Part shown: one piece after another, positions 45,022-54,007 of the stretch | Position numbering within the stretch: the first letter of the stretch is position 1 | Layout: each line of letters begins with the position of its first letter | Source of the DNA: Klebsiella terrigena | GTDB lineage: Bacteria > Pseudomonadota > Gammaproteobacteria > Enterobacterales > Enterobacteriaceae | Reading direction: 5' to 3' | DNA: 64,000 nucleotides | NCBI RefSeq assembly: GCF_006539725.1 | Contig: NZ_BJNO01000003.1 | Location: 310,001 to 374,000 of the forward strand | Program-made: the position numbers and the translations under genes | The notes under the pieces: model-generated | What the model was told of the DNA's origin: nothing | The model's database searches: none | The model's input: the letters and a program-made list of their open reading frames with translations, nothing else

Positions 45022-46155
45022 ATGTATTTGACCGAAACCCATCAACAGATCCGCGAAATGACCCGTAAGTTTGCCGACGAAGTGATTCGGCCTCAGGCAG
45101 AAGAGCTGGACAGAGAGGAGCGCTTTGCGGCCGAGATCTATCAACAGATGGGTGAGCTGGGCTTGTTTGGTATCACCGTTCCGGAAGAGTATGGCGGCGT
45201 TGGGCTGGACGCCGTTGCCTACGCCGTGGTGATGGAGGAGCTGTCGCGTGGCTACGCTTCGATTGCCGATCAGTGCGGCCTGGTGGAGCTGCTGGGTACG
45301 CTGTTGTCCAAATACGGTAACGATCCTCAGCGCGCCCAATGGCTGCCTGGGCTACTGAACGCGTCGCTGAAAGGGGCCTATTGCATCACTGAGGCCGGCG
45401 CCGGCTCTGACGTTTCGGGAATAAAAACCACCGCCACGCGCAGCGAAGAGGGCTGGGTGCTGAACGGCAGCAAGCTGTGGATCCATAATGCACCGGTCGC
45501 CGATGTGGCCTTCGTTCTGGCGCGCACCGATAAAGAAGCCGGCCACCGCGGGATGAGCATTTTTATTGTCGATTGCTCCCGCGACGGCGTCACGCGCGGC
45601 GCTAAAGAGCACAAGATGGGCCAGCGCTCGTCGCAGGTCGGCGAACTGCACTTCAGCCAGGTCAAGCTGCCGGCGGACGCGCTGCTGGGGCCGGAAAACC
45701 GCGGCTTCCATATTATGATGAGCGTGCTGAATAAAGGTCGGGTGGGGATTGGCGCGCTGGCGGTAGGCATCGCGCGCGCCGGTCTCGAGGCGGCGATTGA
45801 ATATGCGAAGCAGCGCGAACAGTTTGGCAAGCCGATTGCTGATTTCCAGGGCGTGCAGTTTATGCTGGCAGATATTGCCAAAGACACCGAAGCCGCTCGT
45901 CTGCTGGTGCACAGCGCGGCGTATAAAATTGATACAGACGCTCCGGACACCTCGATTGCCTGTTCAATGGCGAAGTGCTTTGCTGGCGACGCGGCGGTAC
46001 AGCACAGCGGCAACGCGGTGCAGATTTTTGGCGGCGGGGGCTATATTCGCGGCGTGGAGGTGGAACGTTTGTACCGCGATGCCAAGATAACCCAAATCTA
46101 TGAAGGAACTAACCAGATTCAGCGCATGATTATCGGGCGTAATTTGCTGGCATAG
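45022..46155 (+). CDS. acyl-CoA dehydrogenase
   Basis: 377 residues from ATG 45022 (the ATG at 45016 is one base from the GGAG site). A complete soluble FAD acyl-CoA dehydrogenase: AYCITEAGAGSDVSGIKTTA (flavin/substrate loop), KLWIHNAP, REQFGKPIADFQGVQFMLADI and QIYEGTNQIQRMIIGRNLL, where Glu361 is the catalytic base position of the SCAD/MCAD type. It forms a 2-enoyl-CoA and hands electrons to ETF; the ETF genes lie just downstream on the other strand. Enterobacteria usually use FadE, so this is an accessory short/branched-chain-type enzyme. Confidence 0.93.
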   Translation: MYLTETHQQIREMTRKFADEVIRPQAEELDREERFAAEIYQQMGELGLFGITVPEEYGGVGLDAVAYAVVMEELSRGYASIADQCGLVELLGTLLSKYGNDPQRAQWLPGLLNASLKGAYCITEAGAGSDVSGIKTTATRSEEGWVLNGSKLWIHNAPVADVAFVLARTDKEAGHRGMSIFIVDCSRDGVTRGAKEHKMGQRSSQVGELHFSQVKLPADALLGPENRGFHIMMSVLNKGRVGIGALAVGIARAGLEAAIEYAKQREQFGKPIADFQGVQFMLADIAKDTEAARLLVHSAAYKIDTDAPDTSIACSMAKCFAGDAAVQHSGNAVQIFGGGGYIRGVEVERLYRDAKITQIYEGTNQIQRMIIGRNLLA

Positions 46156-46183
46156 CGCCCGTTGCCTGATACCGCAATCGGGA

Positions 46184-46217
46184 CAAGGCTGGTCGCCTCA
46201 GGCGATCGGCCTTTTTT
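46184..46217 (+). terminator. terminator downstream of acyl-CoA dehydrogenase
   Basis: AAGGCTGGTCGCC and GGCGATCGGCCTT flank a TCA loop, followed by TTTTT. Ends the monocistronic acyl-CoA dehydrogenase transcript. Confidence 0.88.
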
Positions 46218-46371
46218 ATGGTTTGTAATGGTGGTTTGGGAAAACGCGAACGTTCTTCGCTCGCGCTGTGAAAGAGCGGGGTGAAATATTGTGCTGGAAC
46301 GGTTCGTTCACGGTGATTCCGGTTTTCTCACGCCCGCTGCGGGTGAACGGCATGGGGCGACTGAGCTGAGG

Positions 46372-46397
46372 CAAAGAAAACCCCGGCGCTGCCGGGG
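46372..46397 (-). terminator. terminator downstream of ETF-QO gene
   Basis: On the minus strand CCCCGGC and GCCGGGG (forward 46381-46397) form a stem followed by TTTTCTTT. It lies 15 bp after the ETF-QO stop. The stretch 46218-46371 shows no gene. Confidence 0.8.
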
Positions 46398-46412
46398 CGG
46401 GAACGGGTGAGA

Positions 46413-48065
46413 TCACATATTCGGGTAGTTGGGGCCGCTGCCTCCTTCGGGGACCGTCCAGACGATATTCTGCAACGGATCTTTGATATCGCAGGTTTTA
46501 CAGTGCACGCAGTTCTGCGCGTTAATCTGTAATCTGGGCTTGCCTTCCGGCGCGATAATTTCATACACCCCTGCCGGGCAATAACGCTGCGCTGGCTCAG
46601 CAAAACGAGGCAGCGTTTCCCGCAGCGAAAGTTCGGCGTCTTTCAGCCGAAGGTGACAGGGCTGATCTTCATCGTGAGACGTATTCGCCAGGTAAACGGA
46701 AGAGGGTTTATCAAAACTCAGCTGGTTATCCGGCTTCGGATAGCTGATGGGCGCGCTGCGTTCGGCCGTATCCAGCTGGAGATGATCCGCCCTGCGGTCG
46801 TGCAGCGTAAACGGCAGCCTGCCTTTAAACCAGTTCTGATCGATATAGTTGAGTGCGCCGCCTGCCACCGTTCCAAAACGATGCAGCAGCGGACCAAAGT
46901 TACGCGACTGCCACAGCTCTTCCCCCAGCCATGACTCGCTAAACGCCCGGGCAAAATCATCGAGGTTCCTTTTTTTATCAGGGGTTTGTACCAGCGCCCG
47001 ATAGACCGATTCGGCGGCCAGCATGCCGCTTTTCATCGCCGTGTGGCTGCCCTTAATCTTGGCGAAGTTGAGCGTTCCCGCATCGCAGCCAATCAGCAGC
47101 CCGCCGGGAAAGTGCATTTTTGGCAGCGCATTGATCCCCCCTTTGGTGATAGCGCGCGCACCGTAGGAGAGGCGCTTCCCGCCGCTGAGGGTTTCGCTAA
47201 AGGCCGGATGATGCTTCATGCGCTGAAACTCATCGAACGGGCTTAGCCAGGGGTTGCGGTAGTTAAGATCGACAATCAGCCCAACGACAGCCTGATTATT
47301 CCCCGTATGGTAGAGAAAACTCCCTCCCGACGCCCCGTCGCTCAGCGGCCAGCCGGAGGCGTGTACCACCTTTCCGGGACGGCTTTTTTGCGGAGCGATA
47401 TCCCACAGCTCTTTTATCCCCAACGCGTAGTGCTGCGCATCGCGGCCGGCATCCAGCTGATAGCGGGTGATTAGCTGTTTACCGAGGTGGCCGCGGCAGC
47501 CTTCGGCAAAAAGGGTATATTTCGCCAGTAGATTCATGCCTGGCGTAAAGCCGGGTTTTTCTTGCCCTGCGGCATTAACGCCCATATCGCCGGTGGTGAC
47601 GCCGGCGACGGTGCCCGCATCGTCGTACAGGATGCCGGCAGCGGCAAAGCCGGGGAAAATATCGACTCCCAGTGACTCCGCCTGGCGGGCCAGCCAGCGG
47701 CAAAAATCCCCCAGGCTAATGACGAAATTACCGGCGTTATGCATCGGGGCAGGGGTAAGGGCCGTTGGGACCTTCCACGCTTTTTCGCCATCGCGCAGCA
47801 GCAGCAGCTCATCTTGCGTAACCGGCGTCGCGAGCGGTGCGCCGAGCGACTGCCAGTCGGGGAAAAGCTCATTGAGCGCCCGGGGTTCGAAAAGCGCGCC
47901 GGAAAGAATATGCGCCCCAATCTCGGCGCCTTTTTCAATGACGCAAACGCTCAGCGGGCGCTGATCCTGCTGCGCCATCTGCATCAGCCGGCAGGCTGCC
48001 GACAGCCCGGCTGGGCCGCCACCGACGATGAGGACGTCAAATTCCATCGTTTCACGTTCCACCAT
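46413..48065 (-). CDS. electron transfer flavoprotein-ubiquinone oxidoreductase
   Basis: 550 residues from ATG 48065 (AAAGG seven bases upstream; a GTG at 48074 would add three residues). Full single-chain ETF-QO: FAD fold FDVLIVGGGPAGLSAACRL, GCRGHLGKQL, the membrane-contacting middle domain, and a C-terminal 4Fe-4S ferredoxin domain RYCPAGVYEI and NCVHCKTCDIKDPLQNIVW with the four cysteines. It passes electrons from reduced ETF into ubiquinone. This canonical form differs from the FixC proteins of enteric carnitine operons. Last gene of etfB-etfA-ETF-QO. Confidence 0.94.
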   Translation of the reverse strand: MVERETMEFDVLIVGGGPAGLSAACRLMQMAQQDQRPLSVCVIEKGAEIGAHILSGALFEPRALNELFPDWQSLGAPLATPVTQDELLLLRDGEKAWKVPTALTPAPMHNAGNFVISLGDFCRWLARQAESLGVDIFPGFAAAGILYDDAGTVAGVTTGDMGVNAAGQEKPGFTPGMNLLAKYTLFAEGCRGHLGKQLITRYQLDAGRDAQHYALGIKELWDIAPQKSRPGKVVHASGWPLSDGASGGSFLYHTGNNQAVVGLIVDLNYRNPWLSPFDEFQRMKHHPAFSETLSGGKRLSYGARAITKGGINALPKMHFPGGLLIGCDAGTLNFAKIKGSHTAMKSGMLAAESVYRALVQTPDKKRNLDDFARAFSESWLGEELWQSRNFGPLLHRFGTVAGGALNYIDQNWFKGRLPFTLHDRRADHLQLDTAERSAPISYPKPDNQLSFDKPSSVYLANTSHDEDQPCHLRLKDAELSLRETLPRFAEPAQRYCPAGVYEIIAPEGKPRLQINAQNCVHCKTCDIKDPLQNIVWTVPEGGSGPNYPNM

Positions 48066-48098
48066 AACCTCCACCTTTCGTTGCCTGCCCTTTGCGGA

Positions 48099-49028
48099 TC
48101 AGAGTTTCGCCACCAGCTGCGGCACAATTTCGAACAGATCGCCCACCAGGCTGTAGTCGGCGATTTTGAAAATAGGCGCCTCTTCATCGCTGTTGATGGC
48201 CACGATGACTCTGGCATTACTCATCCCCGCCAGGTGCTGAATCGCGCCGGAAATCCCCACCGCAATATAGAGCTCCGGCGCGACGATTTTTCCGGTCTGA
48301 CCGACCTGCAGATCGTTGGCGACCATACCCGCATCCACCGCCGCGCGGGATGCGCCCACGGCGCCGTGCAGCTTGTCGGCAAGCTGTGCGATAAGTGCAA
48401 AGTTTTCGCGGCTGCCCAGCGCACGGCCGCCGGAGACCACCACGCGGGCGGTAGAAAGCTGAGGACGATCCGATGGCACCAGCTCTTCGTGAATGAAGCG
48501 GGAAAGCGGCGGATTATCGATGCGGCTAATGTGCTCAATCGGTGCGGAGAATTCGCTTTTTTGCGCCGCCGGGAAGCTGGAGACGCGTAGGGTCAGTACC
48601 ACCAGCGGGTCGAGACTCTCGACGGTCGCGATGGCGCTACCCGCATAGATGGGGCGCCTGAACACGCTGGCGCTGACCACCGCAGTCACGTCGGAGATTT
48701 GTGCGACGTCGGCGAGGGCCGCCACGCGTGGCAGGATGTTTTTGCCGTTTGAAGTGGCGGCGGCAAGGATATGGCTGTAGCCCTCGCGCAGGGAGAAGAT
48801 CAGCGCGGCGACGTTTTCGGCCAGCTGGTTTTGAAAAACGCTATCGTCGGCGAGCAGCACCTTCGTTACGCCCGCGATGCGTGCCGCCTGCTCTGCGACC
48901 GTACGGCAATTTTTGCCCGACACCAGCAGCGTAATCTCGCCGCCCAGCTCGCGGGCGGCGCTCACCGCGTTAAAGGTCACCGCGTTGAGCTGGTTATTAT
49001 CATGTTCAACAAGGAGTAAAGTCGCCAT
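48099..49028 (-). CDS. etfA: electron transfer flavoprotein alpha subunit
   Basis: 309 residues. The signature for ETF alpha, LYIAVGISGAIQHLAGM followed by VIVAINSDEEAPIFKIADY, binds FAD, and VVVSGGRALGSRENF precedes it. With EtfB it forms the soluble one-electron-shuttle heterodimer between the acyl-CoA dehydrogenase and ETF-QO. One base separates it from etfB, indicating co-translation. Confidence 0.96.
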   Translation of the reverse strand: MATLLLVEHDNNQLNAVTFNAVSAARELGGEITLLVSGKNCRTVAEQAARIAGVTKVLLADDSVFQNQLAENVAALIFSLREGYSHILAAATSNGKNILPRVAALADVAQISDVTAVVSASVFRRPIYAGSAIATVESLDPLVVLTLRVSSFPAAQKSEFSAPIEHISRIDNPPLSRFIHEELVPSDRPQLSTARVVVSGGRALGSRENFALIAQLADKLHGAVGASRAAVDAGMVANDLQVGQTGKIVAPELYIAVGISGAIQHLAGMSNARVIVAINSDEEAPIFKIADYSLVGDLFEIVPQLVAKL

Positions 49029-49029
49029 A

Positions 49030-49779
49030 TCAAATCACCTTCGCTTCGTTTTTGAGCTTGTTCAGCAGTTCATCGACGCTGTCGACACGCACGCCGGCCT
49101 CGCGCGCCGGCGGGGCTTCGACCCGTAGCAGCGCCGTATGCGGGCGTAATTCAAGGCCAAACTCCTCTACAGGGAGGATGCTGAGCGGTTTCTTCTTGGC
49201 CTTCATCATGTTGGGCAGGGAGGTATAGCGTGGCTGGTTAAGGCGCAGGTCGGTGGTGATAATGGCCGGCAGCGTCAGCGAAAGAATCTGCAGGCCGCCG
49301 TCAATTTCACGGGTGACGATAGCCTGACCATTTTCAACGCGTAGCTCAGCGGCAAAGGTTCCCTGCGGGTAACCGCACAGGGCTGCGAGCATCTGCCCGG
49401 TCTGGTTGTTGTCGCCATCGATGGATTGTTTCCCCATCAGGATCAGCGACGGCTGTTCCTGGGCGACGACTTTCGCCAGCACTTTTGCCAGATTGAGCGG
49501 CTCGAGGGGCTGGGCGGTGGTGATGAGCAGCCCGCGATCGGCTCCCATTGCCAGCGCGCTGCGCAGCTGTTCCTGGGCCGCGTCATCACCGATGGTCACC
49601 ACCACAATCTCGCTGGCGATACCGAGCTCCTTCAGGCGAATGGCTTCTTCAACCGCAATCTCGCAGAACGGGTTGAGCGCCATTTTGGCGTTGGTGAGAT
49701 CAACCTGGCTACCATCGCTTTTGACGCGGATTTTAACGTTGTGGTCGACAACGCGCTTAATGGGGATGAGAACTTTCAT
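49030..49779 (-). CDS. etfB: electron transfer flavoprotein beta subunit
   Basis: 249 residues, starting MKVLIPIKRVVDHNVKIRVK as canonical ETF beta. NPFCEIAVEEAIRLKE is the conserved N-terminal segment; GKQSIDGDNNQTGQMLAALCG is the AMP/electron-path motif, and the recognition-loop leucine region LRLNQPRYTSLPNMMKAKKK follows. First gene of the ETF operon, with GAGAGGTAACG upstream and regulon palindrome 4 at 45 bp. Confidence 0.96.
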   Translation of the reverse strand: MKVLIPIKRVVDHNVKIRVKSDGSQVDLTNAKMALNPFCEIAVEEAIRLKELGIASEIVVVTIGDDAAQEQLRSALAMGADRGLLITTAQPLEPLNLAKVLAKVVAQEQPSLILMGKQSIDGDNNQTGQMLAALCGYPQGTFAAELRVENGQAIVTREIDGGLQILSLTLPAIITTDLRLNQPRYTSLPNMMKAKKKPLSILPVEEFGLELRPHTALLRVEAPPAREAGVRVDSVDELLNKLKNEAKVI

Positions 49780-49823
49780 CGTTACCTCTCGGAATGTTTT
49801 ATGTTTCTCTCGATTTAAGTAAA

Positions 49824-49837
49824 TAACTATTTAGTTA
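49824..49837 (-). promoter_or_regulatory. regulon palindrome 4 (etf operon)
   Basis: TAACTATTTAGTTA, exact match, 44 bp before the etfB start and just after the GMC gene stop. It implies that the etf operon has its own regulated promoter as well as possible read-through from the ALDH-GMC operon. Confidence 0.75.
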
Positions 49838-49888
49838 TTTATTCAACCGATTTTTGCCCATGGTGCGAGCATGGGCGGCAATTTGCGA

Positions 49889-51475
49889 TCAGTGTGACGC
49901 GATAATCAGATCGCTGGCTTTCTCGGCAATCATGATGGTAGGGGCGTTGGTGTTGGAGCTGACCAGGCTTGGCATTACCGACGAGTCCACCACGCGTAGC
50001 CCCTCAATGCCGCGAACGCGCAGCTGGGTATCGACGACCGACAGCGCATCGACGCCCATTTTGCAGGTGCCAACCGGGTGATAGCAGGTGCGCGCAAAGC
50101 GGCGAATGTAGTCTTCAAGCTCTTTATCACTTTGCGCTTCGTGTCCCGGCATATGCTCGCGGCGGATATACGGCGAGAAGGCGCTTTGCTGCATGATATC
50201 GCGCATCAGCTTGCAGCCTTCAATGGTCATTTTCATGTCGTAAGGATCGCTGAGATAGTTCGGGTCGATGAGCGGGGCGTCGCTGGCGTTAGCCGTGCGC
50301 AAAGTGACCCGGCCACGGCTGCGCGGACGCAGGAAATAGCTGTTAATCGTCACGCCGGAGCCGGAAGGCACCGGTTCGATACCGGCTTCCACGCCGGCTC
50401 CGGCCAGGAAGTGAATTTGGGTATCCGGGTTCACCGACTGCTTATCGGCGTACCAGAAGGCGCCGCCTTCGACGATATTCGAACAGACCGGCCCTTTACG
50501 GAACAGCAGATACTCCAGCCCGGCCCACATCATCCAGTGCGTCTTTTTGTATTTGTCATAGCTCAGGGCGTTGCCGAGCTCAAATATCAGATCGATGCCC
50601 ACGTGGTCCTGCAGATTCTCACCTACGCCCGGAAGATCGGCCGCGACCGTAATCCCTTTTTTAGCGAGCTCATCCGCCGCGCCAATCCCTGAAAGCTGCA
50701 GCAGTTTAGGGGAGCCGATCGCCCCGGCGCTGACGATAACTTCACAGCTGGCATGCAGCCGCTGCTGCTTGCCATCCTGGTAAATCTCCACGCCGACGGC
50801 GCGCTGGTTATCGATAATCAGCCGGGAAATATGGCAGCCGGTTTTAATGGTGAGATTACTGCGCCGGCTCGCGTCCTTCAGATATCCCACCGCCGTGGAG
50901 CAGCGGCGGGCATGGCGGGTGGTGGTCTGATAGAGACCGCAGCCGGCCTGGGTAGCGCCGTTGAAATCAGGATTGTAGGGCAACCCCGCCTGCTGGCAGG
51001 CTTTGCTGAAGGTTTTACTCATCAGGTTCGCGCCGACCGGGCTGGAGACGCCGAGCGGACCGCCGACGCCGTGCCAGGCGTTTGAAAAGGTATCGTTATC
51101 CTCGGACTTAATAAAATAGCGCTGGATATCGGCAAAAGACCAGCCGTCGCAGCCCTCATCTGCCGCCCAGCGGTCGTAGTCCGCCGGGGTGCCGCGGGTG
51201 AACACCTCCGCGTTGATAGAGCTACCGCCGCCCAATACCCGCCCCTGGGCAAACAGCAGTTCGCGATTGCCCAGCTGGGGCTGGGGCACCGTTTTATAGC
51301 CCCAGGTCAGCGGCCCGGAGGTGAGTTTGCTAAAACCGACCGGTAAATGGATGTAGGGGTTGCTGTCCTTTGGACCCGCCTCAACCAGCAGCACTTTACA
51401 GTGGCTATTTTCACTTAGGCGCGAGGCAAGGACGCTACCCGCCGAACCGCCGCCAATAATAATGTAGTCGTACAT
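49889..51475 (-). CDS. GMC-family FAD alcohol dehydrogenase (choline-dehydrogenase-like)
   Basis: 528 residues from ATG 51475 (AGAGGA six bases upstream; the frame extends to 51499). YDYIIIGGGSAGSVLASRL is the FAD-binding N-terminus, GRVLGGGSSINAEVFTRG is GMC signature 1 and GAIGSPKLLQLSGIG is signature 2. The C-terminal CYHPVGTCKMG holds the catalytic His, with a later Asn in SSNTNAPTIM. It oxidises a primary alcohol to an aldehyde with a quinone or respiratory acceptor. An aldehyde dehydrogenase gene lies 20 bp upstream, so the pair makes alcohol to acid. It resembles BetA and polyethylene-glycol dehydrogenase; the substrate is undetermined. Confidence 0.9.
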   Translation of the reverse strand: MYDYIIIGGGSAGSVLASRLSENSHCKVLLVEAGPKDSNPYIHLPVGFSKLTSGPLTWGYKTVPQPQLGNRELLFAQGRVLGGGSSINAEVFTRGTPADYDRWAADEGCDGWSFADIQRYFIKSEDNDTFSNAWHGVGGPLGVSSPVGANLMSKTFSKACQQAGLPYNPDFNGATQAGCGLYQTTTRHARRCSTAVGYLKDASRRSNLTIKTGCHISRLIIDNQRAVGVEIYQDGKQQRLHASCEVIVSAGAIGSPKLLQLSGIGAADELAKKGITVAADLPGVGENLQDHVGIDLIFELGNALSYDKYKKTHWMMWAGLEYLLFRKGPVCSNIVEGGAFWYADKQSVNPDTQIHFLAGAGVEAGIEPVPSGSGVTINSYFLRPRSRGRVTLRTANASDAPLIDPNYLSDPYDMKMTIEGCKLMRDIMQQSAFSPYIRREHMPGHEAQSDKELEDYIRRFARTCYHPVGTCKMGVDALSVVDTQLRVRGIEGLRVVDSSVMPSLVSSNTNAPTIMIAEKASDLIIASH

Positions 51476-51495
51476 GTCGGATCCTCTACCAAAAA

Positions 51496-53013
51496 TCATT
51501 CAGCGAGCCATTTGGCGCGCTTGCCCAACTGAATATGCACGGATTTAATTTCGGTATATTCATCCAGTCCATAGCTGCCGCTTTCGCGTCCGATGCCGGA
51601 TTGTTTAAATCCGCCTGAAGGCAGTTCAGGACCGCCGGCGATAGTGGTGTTCACCCACAGCCTGCCCGCTTTAAGATCGCGGAATCCCTGTACCGCATGA
51701 TCCAGGTTTGAGGTCCAGATGCTGGCAGCCAGTCCGTAGCAGGTATCATTGGCAATTCTGATTGCTTCTTCATAACTGTCGAACGGGGTGACGCAGAGTA
51801 CCGGGCCGAAGATCTCTTCGCGGAAAATCGCCATCTCCGGCGTCACATCATCGAAAATAGTGGGTTCGATAAACAGCCCGCGGTCAGCGTTAACCGCGCC
51901 TCCGCCGGTGAGCAGCGTTGCGCCCTCATTTTTGCCCTGTTCAATATAGCTGAGCACGGTCTGGAAATGCTTCTCGGTGATAATCGCGCCAATCTGGGTG
52001 CTTTCATCCAGCGGATCGCCGCTGCGTACCTTTTGCGCGCGCTCAACCAGCTTCTGACAGAAATCCTTATGGATTGAACGCTCAACCAGCAGGCGGCTGC
52101 CGCTGACGCAGCACTGCCCGGTATTGAACAGGAAACCAAACAGCGTACCGTCCAGCGCGGCGTCGAGATCGGCATCGGCAAACACCACCTGCGGGTTCTT
52201 GCCGCCCAACTCCAGCCCAAGACGCTTAATGTTTTTTGCCGAAGCGTGCAGCGCCATCTGGCCGACGGCGGTAGAGCCGGTGAAGGAAACCATATCAACG
52301 TCGGCATGCTCGGTAATATGCTGACCGACAACCGAACCGCTGCCGGTGACGACGTTAAACACGCCGTCCGGCAGGCCCGCTTCTTTAAGGATGCCGGCCA
52401 GCAGCAGGGTCGTGCCGGAGGTGATCTCAGCGGCCTTGGCCACCAGCGTACAGCCCGCCGCCAGAATATAGGGGTAGCGTTCTGCGCCAATAAAGAAGGG
52501 GAAGTTCCACGGGGTGATGACGCCGACGACGCCAATAGGTTCGCGGGTCACCAGGCCCAGCATGCTGTCGCCGAGGTTATTAAAGCTGTCACCCTTGACG
52601 CTGCGCGCCAGACCCGCGGCATACTCCCAAATATCCGCAGCACCCTGAATTTCACCGCGGGACTGGGCGATCGGTTTGCCGGTCTCAAGCGTTTCCAGCA
52701 GCGCCAGCTCGGCCAGCTTTTCGCGGATCAGCTGCGCGGTTTTCAGCAGTACCGCCGCCCGCGCCGCGCCGCTAATCCGCGACCACTTCCCGGAGTCAAA
52801 GGCTTCCCTGGCCGCTTTTACCGCGTCATCAACGTCTTCAGCGGTGCCGGCAGGGTAGCTGCTGACGACAATATCGTGGGCCGGGCTTTTACGCACAAAG
52901 TTTTCGCTGCCGTGGCCGGCGGTCCATTTGCCGTTGATGAACATCTGAAACTCGCGTGCTTTTTCGGGCAGCAAAGCGTGGTTAACGTCTACAGGGCGAA
53001 ATGTATTGCTCAT
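51496..53013 (-). CDS. aldehyde dehydrogenase
   Basis: 505 residues from ATG 53013 (AGAGGA upstream; an ATG at 53034 has no ribosome site). NAD(P) ALDH superfamily: TPWNFPFFIGAERYPYILAAG, LELGGKNPQVVF with the general-base Glu, FNTGQCCVSGSRLLVERS with the nucleophilic Cys. It belongs with betaine-aldehyde-type dehydrogenases. It should oxidise the aldehyde made by the GMC enzyme encoded just downstream. Its 5' region contains both palindrome 5 and a separate TTACCG/CGGTAA palindrome. Confidence 0.93.
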   Translation of the reverse strand: MSNTFRPVDVNHALLPEKAREFQMFINGKWTAGHGSENFVRKSPAHDIVVSSYPAGTAEDVDDAVKAAREAFDSGKWSRISGAARAAVLLKTAQLIREKLAELALLETLETGKPIAQSRGEIQGAADIWEYAAGLARSVKGDSFNNLGDSMLGLVTREPIGVVGVITPWNFPFFIGAERYPYILAAGCTLVAKAAEITSGTTLLLAGILKEAGLPDGVFNVVTGSGSVVGQHITEHADVDMVSFTGSTAVGQMALHASAKNIKRLGLELGGKNPQVVFADADLDAALDGTLFGFLFNTGQCCVSGSRLLVERSIHKDFCQKLVERAQKVRSGDPLDESTQIGAIITEKHFQTVLSYIEQGKNEGATLLTGGGAVNADRGLFIEPTIFDDVTPEMAIFREEIFGPVLCVTPFDSYEEAIRIANDTCYGLAASIWTSNLDHAVQGFRDLKAGRLWVNTTIAGGPELPSGGFKQSGIGRESGSYGLDEYTEIKSVHIQLGKRAKWLAE

Positions 53014-53040
53014 AATCCTCTTCCCATCGTTCATAGCATG

Positions 53041-53058
53041 TCTTACCGAACGGTAAGA
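53041..53058 (-). promoter_or_regulatory. second operator-type palindrome in the ALDH leader
   Basis: TCTTACCG-AA-CGGTAAGA, perfect 8-bp arms, 28 bp upstream of the ALDH start. Its shape is typical of TetR-family operators, and a TetR gene lies 285 bp away. It is different in sequence from the nine TAACNANNTNGTTA sites. I did not see a second copy in the window. Confidence 0.55.
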
Positions 53059-53167
53059 GCCGGTGTGTGATCGTTGTCATCCTGCCCTAAAGGTGATAAG
53101 TGCTGACAGGGTGTACGGGTTTGTTGTGTTTAACTTGATGTTTTAAAAGATTAATGTATTATATATA

Positions 53168-53181
53168 TAACCATATGGTTA
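53168..53181. promoter_or_regulatory. regulon palindrome 5 (ALDH-GMC operon and tetR)
   Basis: TAACCATATGGTTA, a perfect 14-bp palindrome and exact consensus match, almost midway between the ALDH and TetR starts (155 and 162 bp). The 329-bp divergent gap also contains an AT run at 53155-53170 that may hold promoters and a weak CRP-like site (TGTGA-N6-TCATC, 53066-53081). Confidence 0.78.
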
Positions 53182-53342
53182 CATATGTTAGCACGCTGTT
53201 TTTCGCATGGATAAGAAAACGCCAGCCCTTGTAATGAAATTGTTAAGCGGCTAGCAGAAAGAATAACAGTCAAAAATTTTTCTTGATTTCCTCCAATGAG
53301 TAAGGATTAATCATCAGCCAGATCCGCAACCAAAACGATGTA

Positions 53343-53987
53343 ATGACTAAATCAGCTTCTGAAAAAACAGTGCAGGTCCGTGACCCTATTGCGACACAAA
53401 ATCGGATCCTCAAAGCCGCGAAACGAGAGTTTGCGCAAAAGGGACTCGGCGGGGCGCGCATTGACGTTGTCGCTGAAAAAGCAAAGTCAAATAAGCGCAT
53501 GATTTATCACTATTTCGGTAGCAAGGAGCAGCTTTTTCAGAAAGTCGTTGAAGACTCCTATCTCGATATTCGTGCGGCGGAAAAAAAATTAAATCTTGAA
53601 AAGCTGGAGCCGCAAGAGGCGGTTGAAGCGCTGGTTCGCTTTACCTGGAACTACTACCTGAAAAATCCGGAATTCCTGACCCTGGTCAACAGCGAAAACC
53701 TGCATCGTGCCGTGCATCTGAAAAAATCAGTGGCGATCAAGTCAGCGCAAAAATCGATGGTCGCCCTCATGGAAAATATCCTTCAGCGCGGGGTGGAGCA
53801 GGGCGTGTTCAGAGCTGGCGTCGATCCTGAGCAGCTGGTGATTACCATTGCGGCAGTAAACTACTATTACTTTAATAATAAATATACTGGCGCCATTTTG
53901 TTCGATCGTAATTTCATGGATGCTGATTCCCTTCAGCAGCGCCTTGATTTCAACGTCGAAACAATAATGCGGATATTACAGCCCTGA
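53343..53987 (+). CDS. TetR-family transcriptional regulator
   Basis: 214 residues. The N-terminal HTH is RILKAAKREFAQKGLGGARIDVVAEKAKSNKRMIYHYFGSKEQLF, textbook TetR. The C-terminal ligand domain (EAVEALVRFTWNYYLKNPEFLTL, MVALMENILQRGVEQGVFRAGVDP) is of the common all-helical type. The ribosome site before ATG 53343 is poor, so translation may be weak. It is the only regulator gene in the visible part of the island, and palindrome 5 precedes it, making it the first candidate for binding the nine sites. This is inference. Confidence 0.9.
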   Translation: MTKSASEKTVQVRDPIATQNRILKAAKREFAQKGLGGARIDVVAEKAKSNKRMIYHYFGSKEQLFQKVVEDSYLDIRAAEKKLNLEKLEPQEAVEALVRFTWNYYLKNPEFLTLVNSENLHRAVHLKKSVAIKSAQKSMVALMENILQRGVEQGVFRAGVDPEQLVITIAAVNYYYFNNKYTGAILFDRNFMDADSLQQRLDFNVETIMRILQP

Positions 53988-54007
53988 TACCCGCATTACC
54001 CCACGAT

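Noticed and set aside
46218-46371. Possible small gene or REP element between the two terminators
   Set aside because: The short minus-strand frame has no ribosome site or homology that I recognise, and I see no REP-type palindrome repeated elsewhere in the window.
53066-53081. CRP site in the ALDH/tetR gap (TGTGA-N6-TCATC)
   Set aside because: The second half matches only three of five bases, too weak to list as a site on its own.
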